Assembly (NCBI GenBank): GCA_016191435.1
Contig: JACPOQ010000032.1
Span: forward strand, 124,001 to 188,000
DNA: 64,000 nt
Source: Chloroflexota bacterium
Lineage (GTDB): Bacteria; Chloroflexota; Dehalococcoidia; Tepidiformales; Tepidiformaceae
Direction of reading: 5' to 3'
Below are positions 35,312 to 42,633 of the stretch, piece by piece; the first letter of the stretch is position 1; every line of letters begins with the position of its first letter. Below the pieces are notes generated by a model. The model was given only the letters and a program-made list of their open reading frames with translations, was not told the DNA's origin and searched no databases. Made by a program: the position numbers and the translations under genes.

Positions 35312-35977
35312 TTATGCATGACCGGTGGAAACCAACCACTCGGACCAGCCGCCATCGAGCCGGTATGCCTCGGCGCCGCGTTGCCGGAGAAGGGCGACCG
35401 CCTCATCGGCGAAGAGGCAGTAAGCGCCGCGGCAATAGGCGACGATCGGGCGGTCGTGCGGCAAGCCGTCGAGTCGCACGCCCAATTCGTCCGGGGGCAC
35501 AGAGATCGCGCCGGGGATGTGGCCGTGTTCGAATTCAAGTGCGGGACGGACATCGATGAGCGTCACTTCCCCCCGTTGGACGCAGCCTTCGACGTCTTGC
35601 CACGAGAACGGCGAACCCTCGACCCCGACGACGGCGTATTGCCGTACAAGCTGTGGAATCTCAGAGAGTCGATGCTCGGCTACGCCTCGCAGTGCGAGCC
35701 AGAGGCGGAGGATGTCGTCGCCGGCCAGCCGGTAGACGGTCTTCGTCCCGCGGCGTTCGGTCTCGACGAGATGTGCCGCACGCAGCACCTGCAAGTGTTG
35801 GGACACGTTCGCAACCGACATTTCGCTTTCAACTGCGAGTGCTTCGACGTGGCGCGGCCCCTGCGCAAGGAGGTCGATGAGCTCGAGGCGGCGGTCGCTG
35901 GCCAGCGCATGCGCGATGCGGGCGAATTCCGGGTAGAGGCGCTGCTTGAACCCGCGGTGGCTCATGGACGCCAGCAT
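35312..35977 (-). CDS. ArsR-family regulator fused to a rhodanese domain
   Basis: This 221-residue protein has an ArsR winged helix (residues ~20-95, 'FARIAHALASDRRLELIDLL' and 'MSVANVSQHLQVLRAAHLVE') followed by a rhodanese domain with 'LIDVRPALEFEHGHIPGAIS' and an active-site loop 'VAYCRGAYC'. This fusion type is known as a sulfur- or persulfide-responsive repressor. Another cysteine lies in 'VEGCVQRGE'. ATG 35975-35977 is preferred over a TTG three codons upstream. It is divergent from an MFS gene and a metallo-beta-lactamase/rhodanese gene, its likely targets. Confidence 0.9.
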   Translation of the reverse strand: MLASMSHRGFKQRLYPEFARIAHALASDRRLELIDLLAQGPRHVEALAVESEMSVANVSQHLQVLRAAHLVETERRGTKTVYRLAGDDILRLWLALRGVAEHRLSEIPQLVRQYAVVGVEGSPFSWQDVEGCVQRGEVTLIDVRPALEFEHGHIPGAISVPPDELGVRLDGLPHDRPIVAYCRGAYCLFADEAVALLRQRGAEAYRLDGGWSEWLVSTGHA

Positions 35978-36003
35978 ACTGTCCAAATATCAGTCGCACA
36001 ATT

Positions 36004-36023
36004 TATCAAGTAATCTATTGACA
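36004..36023. promoter_or_regulatory. Candidate ArsR-type operator in the divergent promoter region
   Basis: An imperfect inverted repeat, TATCAA-N8-TTGACA, lies in a short AT-rich island, unusual for this GC-rich window. It sits between the ArsR-rhodanese regulator and the divergent MFS gene. The right arm TTGACA also equals a consensus -35 box. It is the best place for the regulator to bind; the binding is inferred. Confidence 0.5.
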
Positions 36024-36199
36024 AACGGGGGATAGGCACCGAGACTTCGGGCCAATCAATGCGCGCAATGCGTGGAGGGTCTTGACGTGGCCACCATCAC
36101 AACGAGGACGGCCGCGCAGGGAGGAAGCGGCCCAGCCGGTGGAAGACACGGGATGAGCGATCGACCCTCGGTGCGGCCGAGAGCTCAAGCGCGCGATCT

Positions 36200-37468
36200 G
36201 TGAGCACGGCTACGACTCTGTCGCGGCCGGCTGAGAGCAGCGTGCGGCTCGGGCTCCGGGCTAACTGGCGCCAATTCGCGCTGCTGGTCGCGGTCAATGC
36301 CTTTGTGGGCGGGATGGTCGGTCTCGAACGCTCGGTCCTCCCCGTCCTGGCGAAGGAGGACTTCGGCATCAGCTCGAAGGCGGTGGCGGTGTCGTTCATT
36401 GCCTCCTTCGGGCTGGCAAAGGCGATAGCGAACCTGTATGCCGGTACGCTTTCGGAGCGGTTCTCGCGGCGACGGGTGCTGATTGCGGGATGGCTCTTCG
36501 GATTGCCGGTGCCGTTCGTGATCATCTTCGCGCCCGCGTGGGGCTGGATCATCGCGGCAAACGCGCTCCTCGGTGTGAACCAGGGGCTCGCCTGGTCGAT
36601 GACAGTGAACATGAAGGTGGACCTCGTGGGTCCGCGCCGGCGGGGCCTCGCCCTCGGCCTGAACGAGGCCGCGGGCTACCTGTCGGTGGCGGCGGCGGCC
36701 TTCCTCGCAGGCGTTATCGCCGAGGCACAAGGTCTCCGGCCGGAGCCGTTCTACCTTGGCATCGTGTTCGGTTCGGCAGGCCTCGCCTTGAGCGTCTTCC
36801 TCATCCGCGACACGGCGGAGTTCGTCCGCACCGAAGTTGCGAGCAACACGGCGGCTGCCGAGAGGCCGGCATCGTTGCCACGGAGCTTTGCCGAAGCGAC
36901 ATGGAGGGACCCCTACCTGGTGGGGGCAAGCCAGGCGGGGTTCGTCAACAACCTCAACGATGGTCTCGCATGGGGAATCTTCCCGCTCTTCTTCGTGAGC
37001 CGTGGCCTCGAACTCGACCGTGTGGCCGTGCTGGCAGCGACCTATCCGCTGGTCTGGGGCGCCGCGCAGATGGCCACGGGCTGGGTGAGCGACATCGCCG
37101 GGCGGGTGCCGATGATTGCGGCCGGGATGGTCGCACAGGGCGTCGCGATTTCGGTGACCGGCATTTCCGATAGCTACTGGCTGTGGCTGGCGGCGCTGAC
37201 GTTGCTCGGGCTCGGGACCGCGATGGTGTATCCCACTCTGCTGGCGGCGATCGGCGACGCGGTCCACCCGCGCGAGCGCGCGACGACGATGGGCGTGTAT
37301 CGTTTCTGGCGAGACAGCGGCGCGATGGCCGGCGCGCTCCTGGGCGGCATCCTCGCCGACGTGTTCGGGTTCACCGCGGCGATCCAGGCCGTGGCAGCCC
37401 TGACGGTCCTGTCCGGTCTTGTTGCGGCGGGCGCGATGAGGCGCCGAAATCTGCCAGGAGCTGCTTGA
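36200..37468 (+). CDS. MFS transporter of the ArsR-rhodanese sulfur operon
   Basis: This 422-residue, 12-helix carrier starts at GTG 36200. The A-motif-like loop 'YAGTLSERFSRRRVL' lies between helices 2 and 3. It overlaps the next gene by one base (TGATG), so it is co-translated with the metallo-beta-lactamase/rhodanese enzyme. Context suggests transport of a sulfur or metalloid compound, but the substrate cannot be assigned. A drug-type export role is equally possible by sequence alone. Confidence 0.85.
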   Translation: MSTATTLSRPAESSVRLGLRANWRQFALLVAVNAFVGGMVGLERSVLPVLAKEDFGISSKAVAVSFIASFGLAKAIANLYAGTLSERFSRRRVLIAGWLFGLPVPFVIIFAPAWGWIIAANALLGVNQGLAWSMTVNMKVDLVGPRRRGLALGLNEAAGYLSVAAAAFLAGVIAEAQGLRPEPFYLGIVFGSAGLALSVFLIRDTAEFVRTEVASNTAAAERPASLPRSFAEATWRDPYLVGASQAGFVNNLNDGLAWGIFPLFFVSRGLELDRVAVLAATYPLVWGAAQMATGWVSDIAGRVPMIAAGMVAQGVAISVTGISDSYWLWLAALTLLGLGTAMVYPTLLAAIGDAVHPRERATTMGVYRFWRDSGAMAGALLGGILADVFGFTAAIQAVAALTVLSGLVAAGAMRRRNLPGAA

Positions 37469-38826
37469 TGAAGATTGTCCCTTTCGTGCATGAAGGCCTT
37501 GGTAACAGTTCCTATCTCGTCGAGCTGGAGAAGGGGCAGGCGCTCCTGGTCGACCCGGACCGAAGCGTCCAGCGCTACCTGAAAGCAGCCGAAGCGCGCG
37601 GCTGGGCGATCACGCACGTGTTCGAGAGCCATCTCCATGCAGACTTCGTCTCAGGCGCGCTCGATATCCGGGCGGCGACGGGCGCCGAGCTGTTCGTGCC
37701 GGCGGCGGCGACGGTCCGCTTTCCGCACCGGGCGGTCGAGGCCGGCGACGCTGTCCCCGTCGCGGGAGGTACGATCACTACGATCGCCAGCCCCGGCCAC
37801 ACGCCGGAGCACACCAGCTACGTCCTGCGTGCCGAGGGCATGCCGCCCGCGTTGTTCAGTGGCGGGTCGCTGCTCGTGGGCGGCGCCGCCCGTACGGACC
37901 TCATCTCGCCCGAGATGACGGATCGGCTGACGCGGTCCCAGTTCCGCACCATCACGCGGGCGTTCGCGGACCTTCCCAACGAGACGCTGCTGTTGCCAAC
38001 ACACGGTGGTGGTTCGTTCTGCTCGGCCGGGAGCTGCGGCGAGCGCACATCGACGCTCGGGCAAGAGCGCGCCACCAATCCGCTGCTGAAGTTCGGGAGT
38101 GAGGAGGAGTTCGCGGCCTGGTTCCCAACGACGTTCCCGGCCGCCCCGGCCTACTTTTTCCGGATGCGGCCGGTCAACCAGGAGGGAGCGCGGCTTCGTT
38201 CGCAGATACCGCAACCGCCCGCGCTCGAGCCGGCGGAGTTTGACCAGCTCCGCCCACGGGCGCTCGTGATCGATGCGCGGCCGCAGGCGGAGTTCATGGC
38301 GGGGCACATCCCGGGCTCCATGAGCAACGCCTTCCGGGATGCGTTCGCGACGTGGCTGGGATGGCTTGTCCCCGGCGGCCGTGAGCTGCTGTTTGTGCTC
38401 GGTGAGGAACCTCTCGAGCGGGTGCTGGACGAGTGCCTCCTGGTCGGATACGAGCGCTTCGCGGGGGTGCTTGCAGGCGGCATGAGCGCCTGGACCGGCG
38501 CGGGCCTCGCCACATCGTGGGCGGGCCTCACGGATGCAGCCGGGGCACGGCGGCTGTTACTGGAGGGCGCCGTTGCGTTGGACGTGCGCGAGCCGAACGA
38601 GTTCGCGGACGGGCACATCCCCGGCGCCCGGCATATCCCACTCGGCGAGCTCGAGCGGCGCGCGGACGAGCTGCCGCGTGATCGCCCGATCCTGACGACC
38701 TGCGGGCACGGCGAACGCTCGGCCACGGCGCTATCGATCCTGGAGCGGCTGGGGTTCGGCCCGCTGACGAATCTCGGGGGAGGCTTCGAGGGGTGGCAAG
38801 CCGCAGCGCTGAAGGTCGAACGATGA
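37468..38826 (+). CDS. Metallo-beta-lactamase/double-rhodanese protein (persulfide dioxygenase-like)
   Basis: This 452-residue protein has an N-terminal metallo-beta-lactamase domain with the metal motif 'SHLHADFVSG' near residue 53 and 'PGHTPEHTSY' near residue 110. Two rhodanese domains follow: the first ('VIDARPQAEFMAGHIPGSMS') lacks a catalytic cysteine, and the second ('ALDVREPNEFADGHIPGARH') has it in 'LTTCGHGERS'. This matches CstB/Blh-type persulfide dioxygenase-sulfurtransferases, which oxidise persulfide to sulfite or thiosulfate. AGGAG precedes ATG 37468. The longer upstream frame overlaps the MFS gene and is rejected. Confidence 0.92.
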   Translation: MKIVPFVHEGLGNSSYLVELEKGQALLVDPDRSVQRYLKAAEARGWAITHVFESHLHADFVSGALDIRAATGAELFVPAAATVRFPHRAVEAGDAVPVAGGTITTIASPGHTPEHTSYVLRAEGMPPALFSGGSLLVGGAARTDLISPEMTDRLTRSQFRTITRAFADLPNETLLLPTHGGGSFCSAGSCGERTSTLGQERATNPLLKFGSEEEFAAWFPTTFPAAPAYFFRMRPVNQEGARLRSQIPQPPALEPAEFDQLRPRALVIDARPQAEFMAGHIPGSMSNAFRDAFATWLGWLVPGGRELLFVLGEEPLERVLDECLLVGYERFAGVLAGGMSAWTGAGLATSWAGLTDAAGARRLLLEGAVALDVREPNEFADGHIPGARHIPLGELERRADELPRDRPILTTCGHGERSATALSILERLGFGPLTNLGGGFEGWQAAALKVER

Positions 38827-38928
38827 ACCTTGCGCTGCGCGGGTGTTCCCCGAAACGAGCATCGCCGCCTTCGTGGCCGGGCGGGTCATGGCACCCGTGC
38901 CGCCTACCCAAGGAGAAAGGAGGCACCC

Positions 38929-39435
38929 GTGATAGATGAAAACGGTGTCAGGCGGTACCTCCTGAAGGCAGCGAAGCATGGCTACGCCGACAGGGCGAGC
39001 GAACGCCGGTGGGCGAAACAGCCAGACCACTCGACAACTATTCGCCACGCCGACGGGCGCTGGAGCCTGGATGACAATTTCTTCGGTGGTGAGCCATATG
39101 GCGGGCGCGAGGTGGTCTTCTTCGACGGCAAGCCGACCTGGATGATGGTCTACTACGGCGCCGTCGATGCATCAGTTCCGAACGCCGGGGTGGTCTATTC
39201 GTGTCTCCAGGATGCCCTCGCAGGCCCGGACCCGGAGATGCCGATTCGCGGGCCAAGGCTTTTCGAACAGGGGACGATGCGGTACGAGGCGTCGTGGGAT
39301 GGTTCCCTCGCGCGCTTCAGCGGGCGCGAACGAATTTTCGACCGCGGCCAGGAAATCTACGCCGCCTCGTTCGCGGGCGGCACCGTTGACGCCCGAAGAG
39401 ATGAGGCAGGAGGTGAGGCCCGATCGGACAAGTGA
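38929..39435 (+). CDS. DUF5680 domain protein
   Basis: This 168-residue protein starts at GTG 38929 after AGGAGAAAGGAGG. It has the DUF5680 pattern: 'YLLKAAKHGYADR', 'GGREVVFFDGKPTWMMVYYG', 'RGPRLFEQGTMRYEASWDGS' and 'FSGRERIFDRGQEIYAASFA'. The family is small, cytoplasmic and of unknown function, and is often found near regulators. It sits in the middle of the sulfur/metalloid locus. Confidence 0.8.
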   Translation: MIDENGVRRYLLKAAKHGYADRASERRWAKQPDHSTTIRHADGRWSLDDNFFGGEPYGGREVVFFDGKPTWMMVYYGAVDASVPNAGVVYSCLQDALAGPDPEMPIRGPRLFEQGTMRYEASWDGSLARFSGRERIFDRGQEIYAASFAGGTVDARRDEAGGEARSDK

Positions 39436-39490
39436 CTGGACAGCGACACCGGCTTGAGCGGCGAAACACGGTCGGACAGGAGGTACACGA

Positions 39491-39853
39491 ATGACCACCA
39501 TGCTCTACGTCGGGACGCACGGCCCCGACGACCCAACCAGGGCGACTTTCCCATTTCACATGGCAAATGGCGCTCTGGAGGCTGGCTACAAGGCCAAGAT
39601 CCTGCTCGTCGGCGATGCTGCCCTGCTGATGAAGGAATCGATCGCCGGGGCGATCCAGGGCGTTGCGGTGCCCAGGCTCTCGGATCTCATGCAGAAAGTG
39701 GTCGCGGCCGGCGCCGAGGTCCATGTCTGAGGAGGCTGCGCTGTCGCCCGTGGGGTGACTGAGGCCGACCTCCTTCCGCACAAGGCGAGTTTCGGGACCC
39801 CGAAAGCCGCCGCCGAAGAGATGGCCGCGGCGGACCGCGTCATCACCTTCTGA
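39491..39853 (+). CDS. DsrE-family protein with in-frame TGA at residue 80: candidate selenoprotein
   Basis: This is a 120-residue DsrE/DsrF-like sulfur-relay protein. The first part (MTTMLYVGTHGPDDPTRATF, 'KAKILLVGDAALL', 'KVVAAGAEVHV') ends at TGA 39728-39730. The same frame then continues 'GGCAVARGVTEADLLPHKAS' and 'FGTPKAAAEEMAAADRVITF' to TGA 39851-39853. Relatives read 'VCGxCxxARG' here, so the first TGA replaces the first cysteine of the redox pair. A hairpin suited to a SECIS follows. AGGAGG precedes the ATG. I read it as U80. A nonsense mutation is the alternative, but the downstream half is intact to the family end. Confidence 0.78.
39743..39759 (+). promoter_or_regulatory. SECIS-like hairpin of the DsrE gene
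   Basis: GTCGCCC and GGGTGAC form a 7-bp stem (one G-U pair) with loop GTG. The loop begins 20 nt after TGA 39728-39730 and has G first, within the described bacterial SECIS rule (short stem, 3-14 nt loop with G in its first two bases, 16-37 nt from UGA). Confidence 0.65.
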
Positions 39854-39864
39854 GGAGGATCGAA

Positions 39865-40656
39865 ATGACTGCACCAGTTGGCATCGCCGCTGTCGATCGC
39901 GAAGAGCTCCGGGCGCGGATCTCGGAGAAGTACCGTGATGTCGCGATGAACCCCGAGCTCGGGTTCCACTTTCACACCGGCGCACGGCTGGCGCGGATGC
40001 TCGGCTACTCCAATGAAGTCGTGGCCGCGCTGCCGGCGGGGACCGTCGATTCCTTCGCCGGGACGGGCAATCCTTTCCTGTTCGGTGACCTGCGGCGAGG
40101 CGAAGTCGTGGTCGACATTGGGTGCGGGGCGGGCTTCGATGCACTCACCGCTGCTCGCCAGGTTGGCCCCGAGGGCCGGGTGTTCGCAATCGACATGACG
40201 GCGGAAATGCGAGCGAAGACGGCGGCCGGCGCGAGCGCGCTCGGTTTCGCGAACGTCGAGGTACTTGAGGGCTTCGCCGAAAGCCTTCCCGTCGCGGATG
40301 GCACCGCGGACGCCGTCATCAGCAACGGCGTCATCAACCTGTGCCCGGACAAGCAGGCCGTGTTCCGGGAGATGCACCGCGTACTGAAGCCGGGAGGCCG
40401 TATCCAGGTCGGGGACATCCTGGTCCACCGGGAGGTGCCCCAGGATGCGAAGGACGACATCGAGCTCTGGAGTGGCTGAATTGCCGGTGCTCTGCTGGAA
40501 GCAGAGTGGAGGCAGATCCTTGCGCTGGTGGGCTTCGTTGACGTGGTCATGTCCAACGAGGTGGACGTCTTCTCGGGCAGCAAGCACGAGTCGGACGCGA
40601 AAGAGTTCGACACGCGGGGCGTGACCGTGTACGCGCGGAAGCCCGCGACTTCGTAA
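39865..40656 (+). CDS. arsM: ArsM-type methyltransferase with in-frame TGA at residue 205: candidate selenoprotein
   Basis: This 263-residue SAM methyltransferase is of the arsenite-methyltransferase group. The SAM site is 'VVDIGCGAGFDALTAARQVG', with acidic 'VFAIDMT' and 'SNGVINLCPDK'. The frame reads 'DIELWSG', then TGA 40477-40479, then 'IAGALLEAEWRQILALVGFV' and 'DVFSGSKHESDAKEFDTRGV' to TAA 40654-40656. ArsM homologues carry a metal-binding cysteine at this spot ('CIaGAL'), so TGA replaces it. A perfect hairpin follows 10 bases later. GGAGG precedes ATG 39865. The likely role is methylation of As(III) or another metalloid. Confidence 0.8.
40490..40506 (+). promoter_or_regulatory. SECIS-like hairpin of the ArsM gene
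   Basis: CTCTGCT and AGCAGAG form a perfect 7-bp stem around loop GGA, extendable by a G-U pair. The loop starts 18 nt after TGA 40477-40479 and begins with G, which fits the described bacterial SECIS rule. Confidence 0.7.
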
Positions 40657-40691
40657 TGGCCGCAGCGGCCCCACGCATCGGAGGCGTCCCA

Positions 40692-41132
40692 ATGGCAGCC
40701 ACAGTCCGCGATACGGTCACGCAATTGCTGGAATCGACGAGGGAGGTGATCGATCAGCTGCTCGCGCTCCCGATCGACGAGATCCCCATGCCCTCATCGC
40801 ACACGTGCGCCCAGGGGAAGGACCTCTGGGCGCTGATCACGAACGACATCGACCACGAGACAATCCACGCCGGCCAGGTCCTCGAGGCACGTTATGAAGC
40901 ACGCGCCACGGCCTCGCCGATGGAACGCCTCGTGGCCGAATGGCTGTTGGCGCGGGCGAAGTTCATCGCGACCTTTGTGGGGATGGATGACGAGCGCTTC
41001 AACGGCGAAACGGCTCCGGGCGGGTGGACGTATCGCGGGATCGCGAAGCACCTCATCCAGCTCGACCAGGATTCGCTGAAGACGATCCGTGCCGACATCG
41101 CGAAGCGGGACCCGGCGCCGACCGTGGGCTAA
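40692..41132 (+). CDS. DinB-like protein downstream of ArsM
   Basis: This 146-residue DinB-like four-helix protein reads 'VTQLLESTREVIDQLLAL', 'LWALITNDIDHETIHAGQVL' with two histidines, and 'TYRGIAKHLIQLDQDSL' with the third. These are the usual metal-ligand positions. GGAGG precedes ATG 40692; an ATG at 40656 overlaps the ArsM stop and is less likely. It could be a thiol transferase or a metal-binding helper of the metalloid locus; the activity is unknown. Confidence 0.75.
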   Translation: MAATVRDTVTQLLESTREVIDQLLALPIDEIPMPSSHTCAQGKDLWALITNDIDHETIHAGQVLEARYEARATASPMERLVAEWLLARAKFIATFVGMDDERFNGETAPGGWTYRGIAKHLIQLDQDSLKTIRADIAKRDPAPTVG

Positions 41133-41264
41133 ACCTGGCGCGTGACCGCCGTGTCCGCGCGGGAAGGCCGGACGGCGGCGCGCAGGGTGCGGGGGCTTCC
41201 GGCTCGCCCCGGGTAGACGGTTGCGCCGGCGGTCCCATCGCCGATGGGCGCCCAAAGCCGTAAC

Positions 41265-41303
41265 TGCAACTGATTGCATCGCCCACAGCGCCGCTGGTAT
41301 GAT
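41265..41303 (+). promoter_or_regulatory. Promoter with overlapping inverted repeat for the metal transporter gene
   Basis: TTGCAT (41274-41279) and TATGAT (41298-41303), 18 bases apart, form a good sigma-70-type promoter 31 bases before the ATG. The perfect inverted repeat TGCAA-CTGA-TTGCA (41265-41278) overlaps the -35 box, a place suited to a repressor such as a metal sensor. Confidence 0.6.
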
Positions 41304-41333
41304 CCCCCGACACACCGCTGGAGCCCACGATCA

Positions 41334-42380
41334 ATGTTCGAGGCGCTGGTCTCCTTTCCGTCCCTCACGATCGGCATCGGGGGGACACTCGCCATCCTGG
41401 GGGGGGCGCTGGCCCTCGGCATCCGGCACGGTATCGACTGGGATCACATCGCGGCGATCACGGACATCACCAGCGCGGCCGCCGTAGCCCCGGCCGCCGT
41501 CGCGCCGGCCGCCACCGCACCGGCCGCCAAACAATCTCTCCCGGTGGAGCCGGATGTCCGTGTGAGTCAATGGAGCCTGGCGGCGCAGACCTTCGAAATC
41601 GAGGGGGCGATGGCGGGCGCAGGGCATGGCGGCGGCGGCGTCGTGACGGCGGCGCCGAAGACCGGCTATCCGGCGTCATTTGATCGGCTAGCCGGATATG
41701 CTCGCCACCATCGGACGCCGTTATTCCTGGGGACGATGTACGCCGTCGGGCATGGATCGATGGTCGTCGCGCTCGGTCTGATGGCGATCCTCTTCAAGGA
41801 GATCCTGCCCGGCTGGATCGACCCGATTATGGAACGCGTGGTCGGGATCACGCTCCTGTTCCTGGCGGCCTACCTCTTCTACTCGATCTTTCGCTATTTC
41901 CGTGGGGGCGAGTTCCGGATCCGGAGCCGCTGGATGCTCGTGTTCGCCGGCGTGGGCCGCGCGTGGCGGTGGAGCACGAACAAGGTGTCGGGGCGCGCTC
42001 ATGAGCACGCCCACGATCACGCCGGGGACCAGCAATACGGCCCCGGTACGGCCTACGGGATCGGACTGATTCACGGCGTCGGCGCCGAAACGGGTACCCA
42101 GGTCCTGATCATCGGGACCGCCGTCGGGGCGGGTTCGACGGGCATGTCGGTAGCTACCTTGTTCGTGTTCGTGGCCGGGCTGTTGATATCCAACTCGATC
42201 GTGACGATCGCCTCCACGACCGGCTTCATCTCCGCCCAGCGCCGGCAGGTCGTCTATGTCGCGGTCGGCCTGGTGGCCGCGGTGTTCAGCCTCGCCGTCG
42301 GCCTCGTGTTCCTGTCCCGGTCGGTGGACGTGCTCCCGAGCCTCGACCCGTATTTCCGATGGATCGGCGGTCCCCGCTAA
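41334..42380 (+). CDS. NiCoT/NicO-type nickel-cobalt transporter
   Basis: This 348-residue membrane protein has the NiCoT signature HGIDWDHIAAITD at residues 32-44 in the first helix region. An extracytoplasmic or cytoplasmic linker of Ala-Pro-Thr repeats follows (residues ~49-68). There are then five or six helices with 'GTMYAVGHGSMVV' and 'GIGLIHGVGAETGTQVLII', both histidine-bearing. A histidine-rich 'HEHAHDHAGD' loop lies near residue 225. It probably imports or exports Ni2+ or Co2+. ATG 41334 is chosen; the frame is open 20 codons upstream, through the promoter. Confidence 0.85.
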   Translation: MFEALVSFPSLTIGIGGTLAILGGALALGIRHGIDWDHIAAITDITSAAAVAPAAVAPAATAPAAKQSLPVEPDVRVSQWSLAAQTFEIEGAMAGAGHGGGGVVTAAPKTGYPASFDRLAGYARHHRTPLFLGTMYAVGHGSMVVALGLMAILFKEILPGWIDPIMERVVGITLLFLAAYLFYSIFRYFRGGEFRIRSRWMLVFAGVGRAWRWSTNKVSGRAHEHAHDHAGDQQYGPGTAYGIGLIHGVGAETGTQVLIIGTAVGAGSTGMSVATLFVFVAGLLISNSIVTIASTTGFISAQRRQVVYVAVGLVAAVFSLAVGLVFLSRSVDVLPSLDPYFRWIGGPR

Positions 42381-42633
42381 CGGCTGGCCGGAATGGGGCG
42401 GGTCATCGCGGAGGTCTGGTGATGGCGCTGCCCGGGCGCGGCGCAACGGGCCGATCTCGCGCGCTGAGACGATAGCGCAAGGGCCACCGAGCGCGCCGGC
42501 GAGCGTGGGTGGGGATCGGGCCGATCGGGGCGGCGGGACGGGTACATGTGGCCGTATTTTGCCAACGGGGCGGCCGCCATGATCACGCCAACGCGGCCCG
42601 GGCGCTCCCGGTCGCGGAGACAGGTGGGACTCC

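Noticed and set aside
36200..37468. Calling the MFS gene an arsenic or sulfite transporter
   Set aside because: The substrate is suggested only by its neighbours; the sequence has no specific signature that I can name.
39491..40656. Treating the DsrE and ArsM genes as ordinary truncated or pseudogenes
   Set aside because: Each has a single TGA, exactly at a conserved Cys, with an intact remainder and a SECIS-like hairpin. Two in a row is unlikely by decay.
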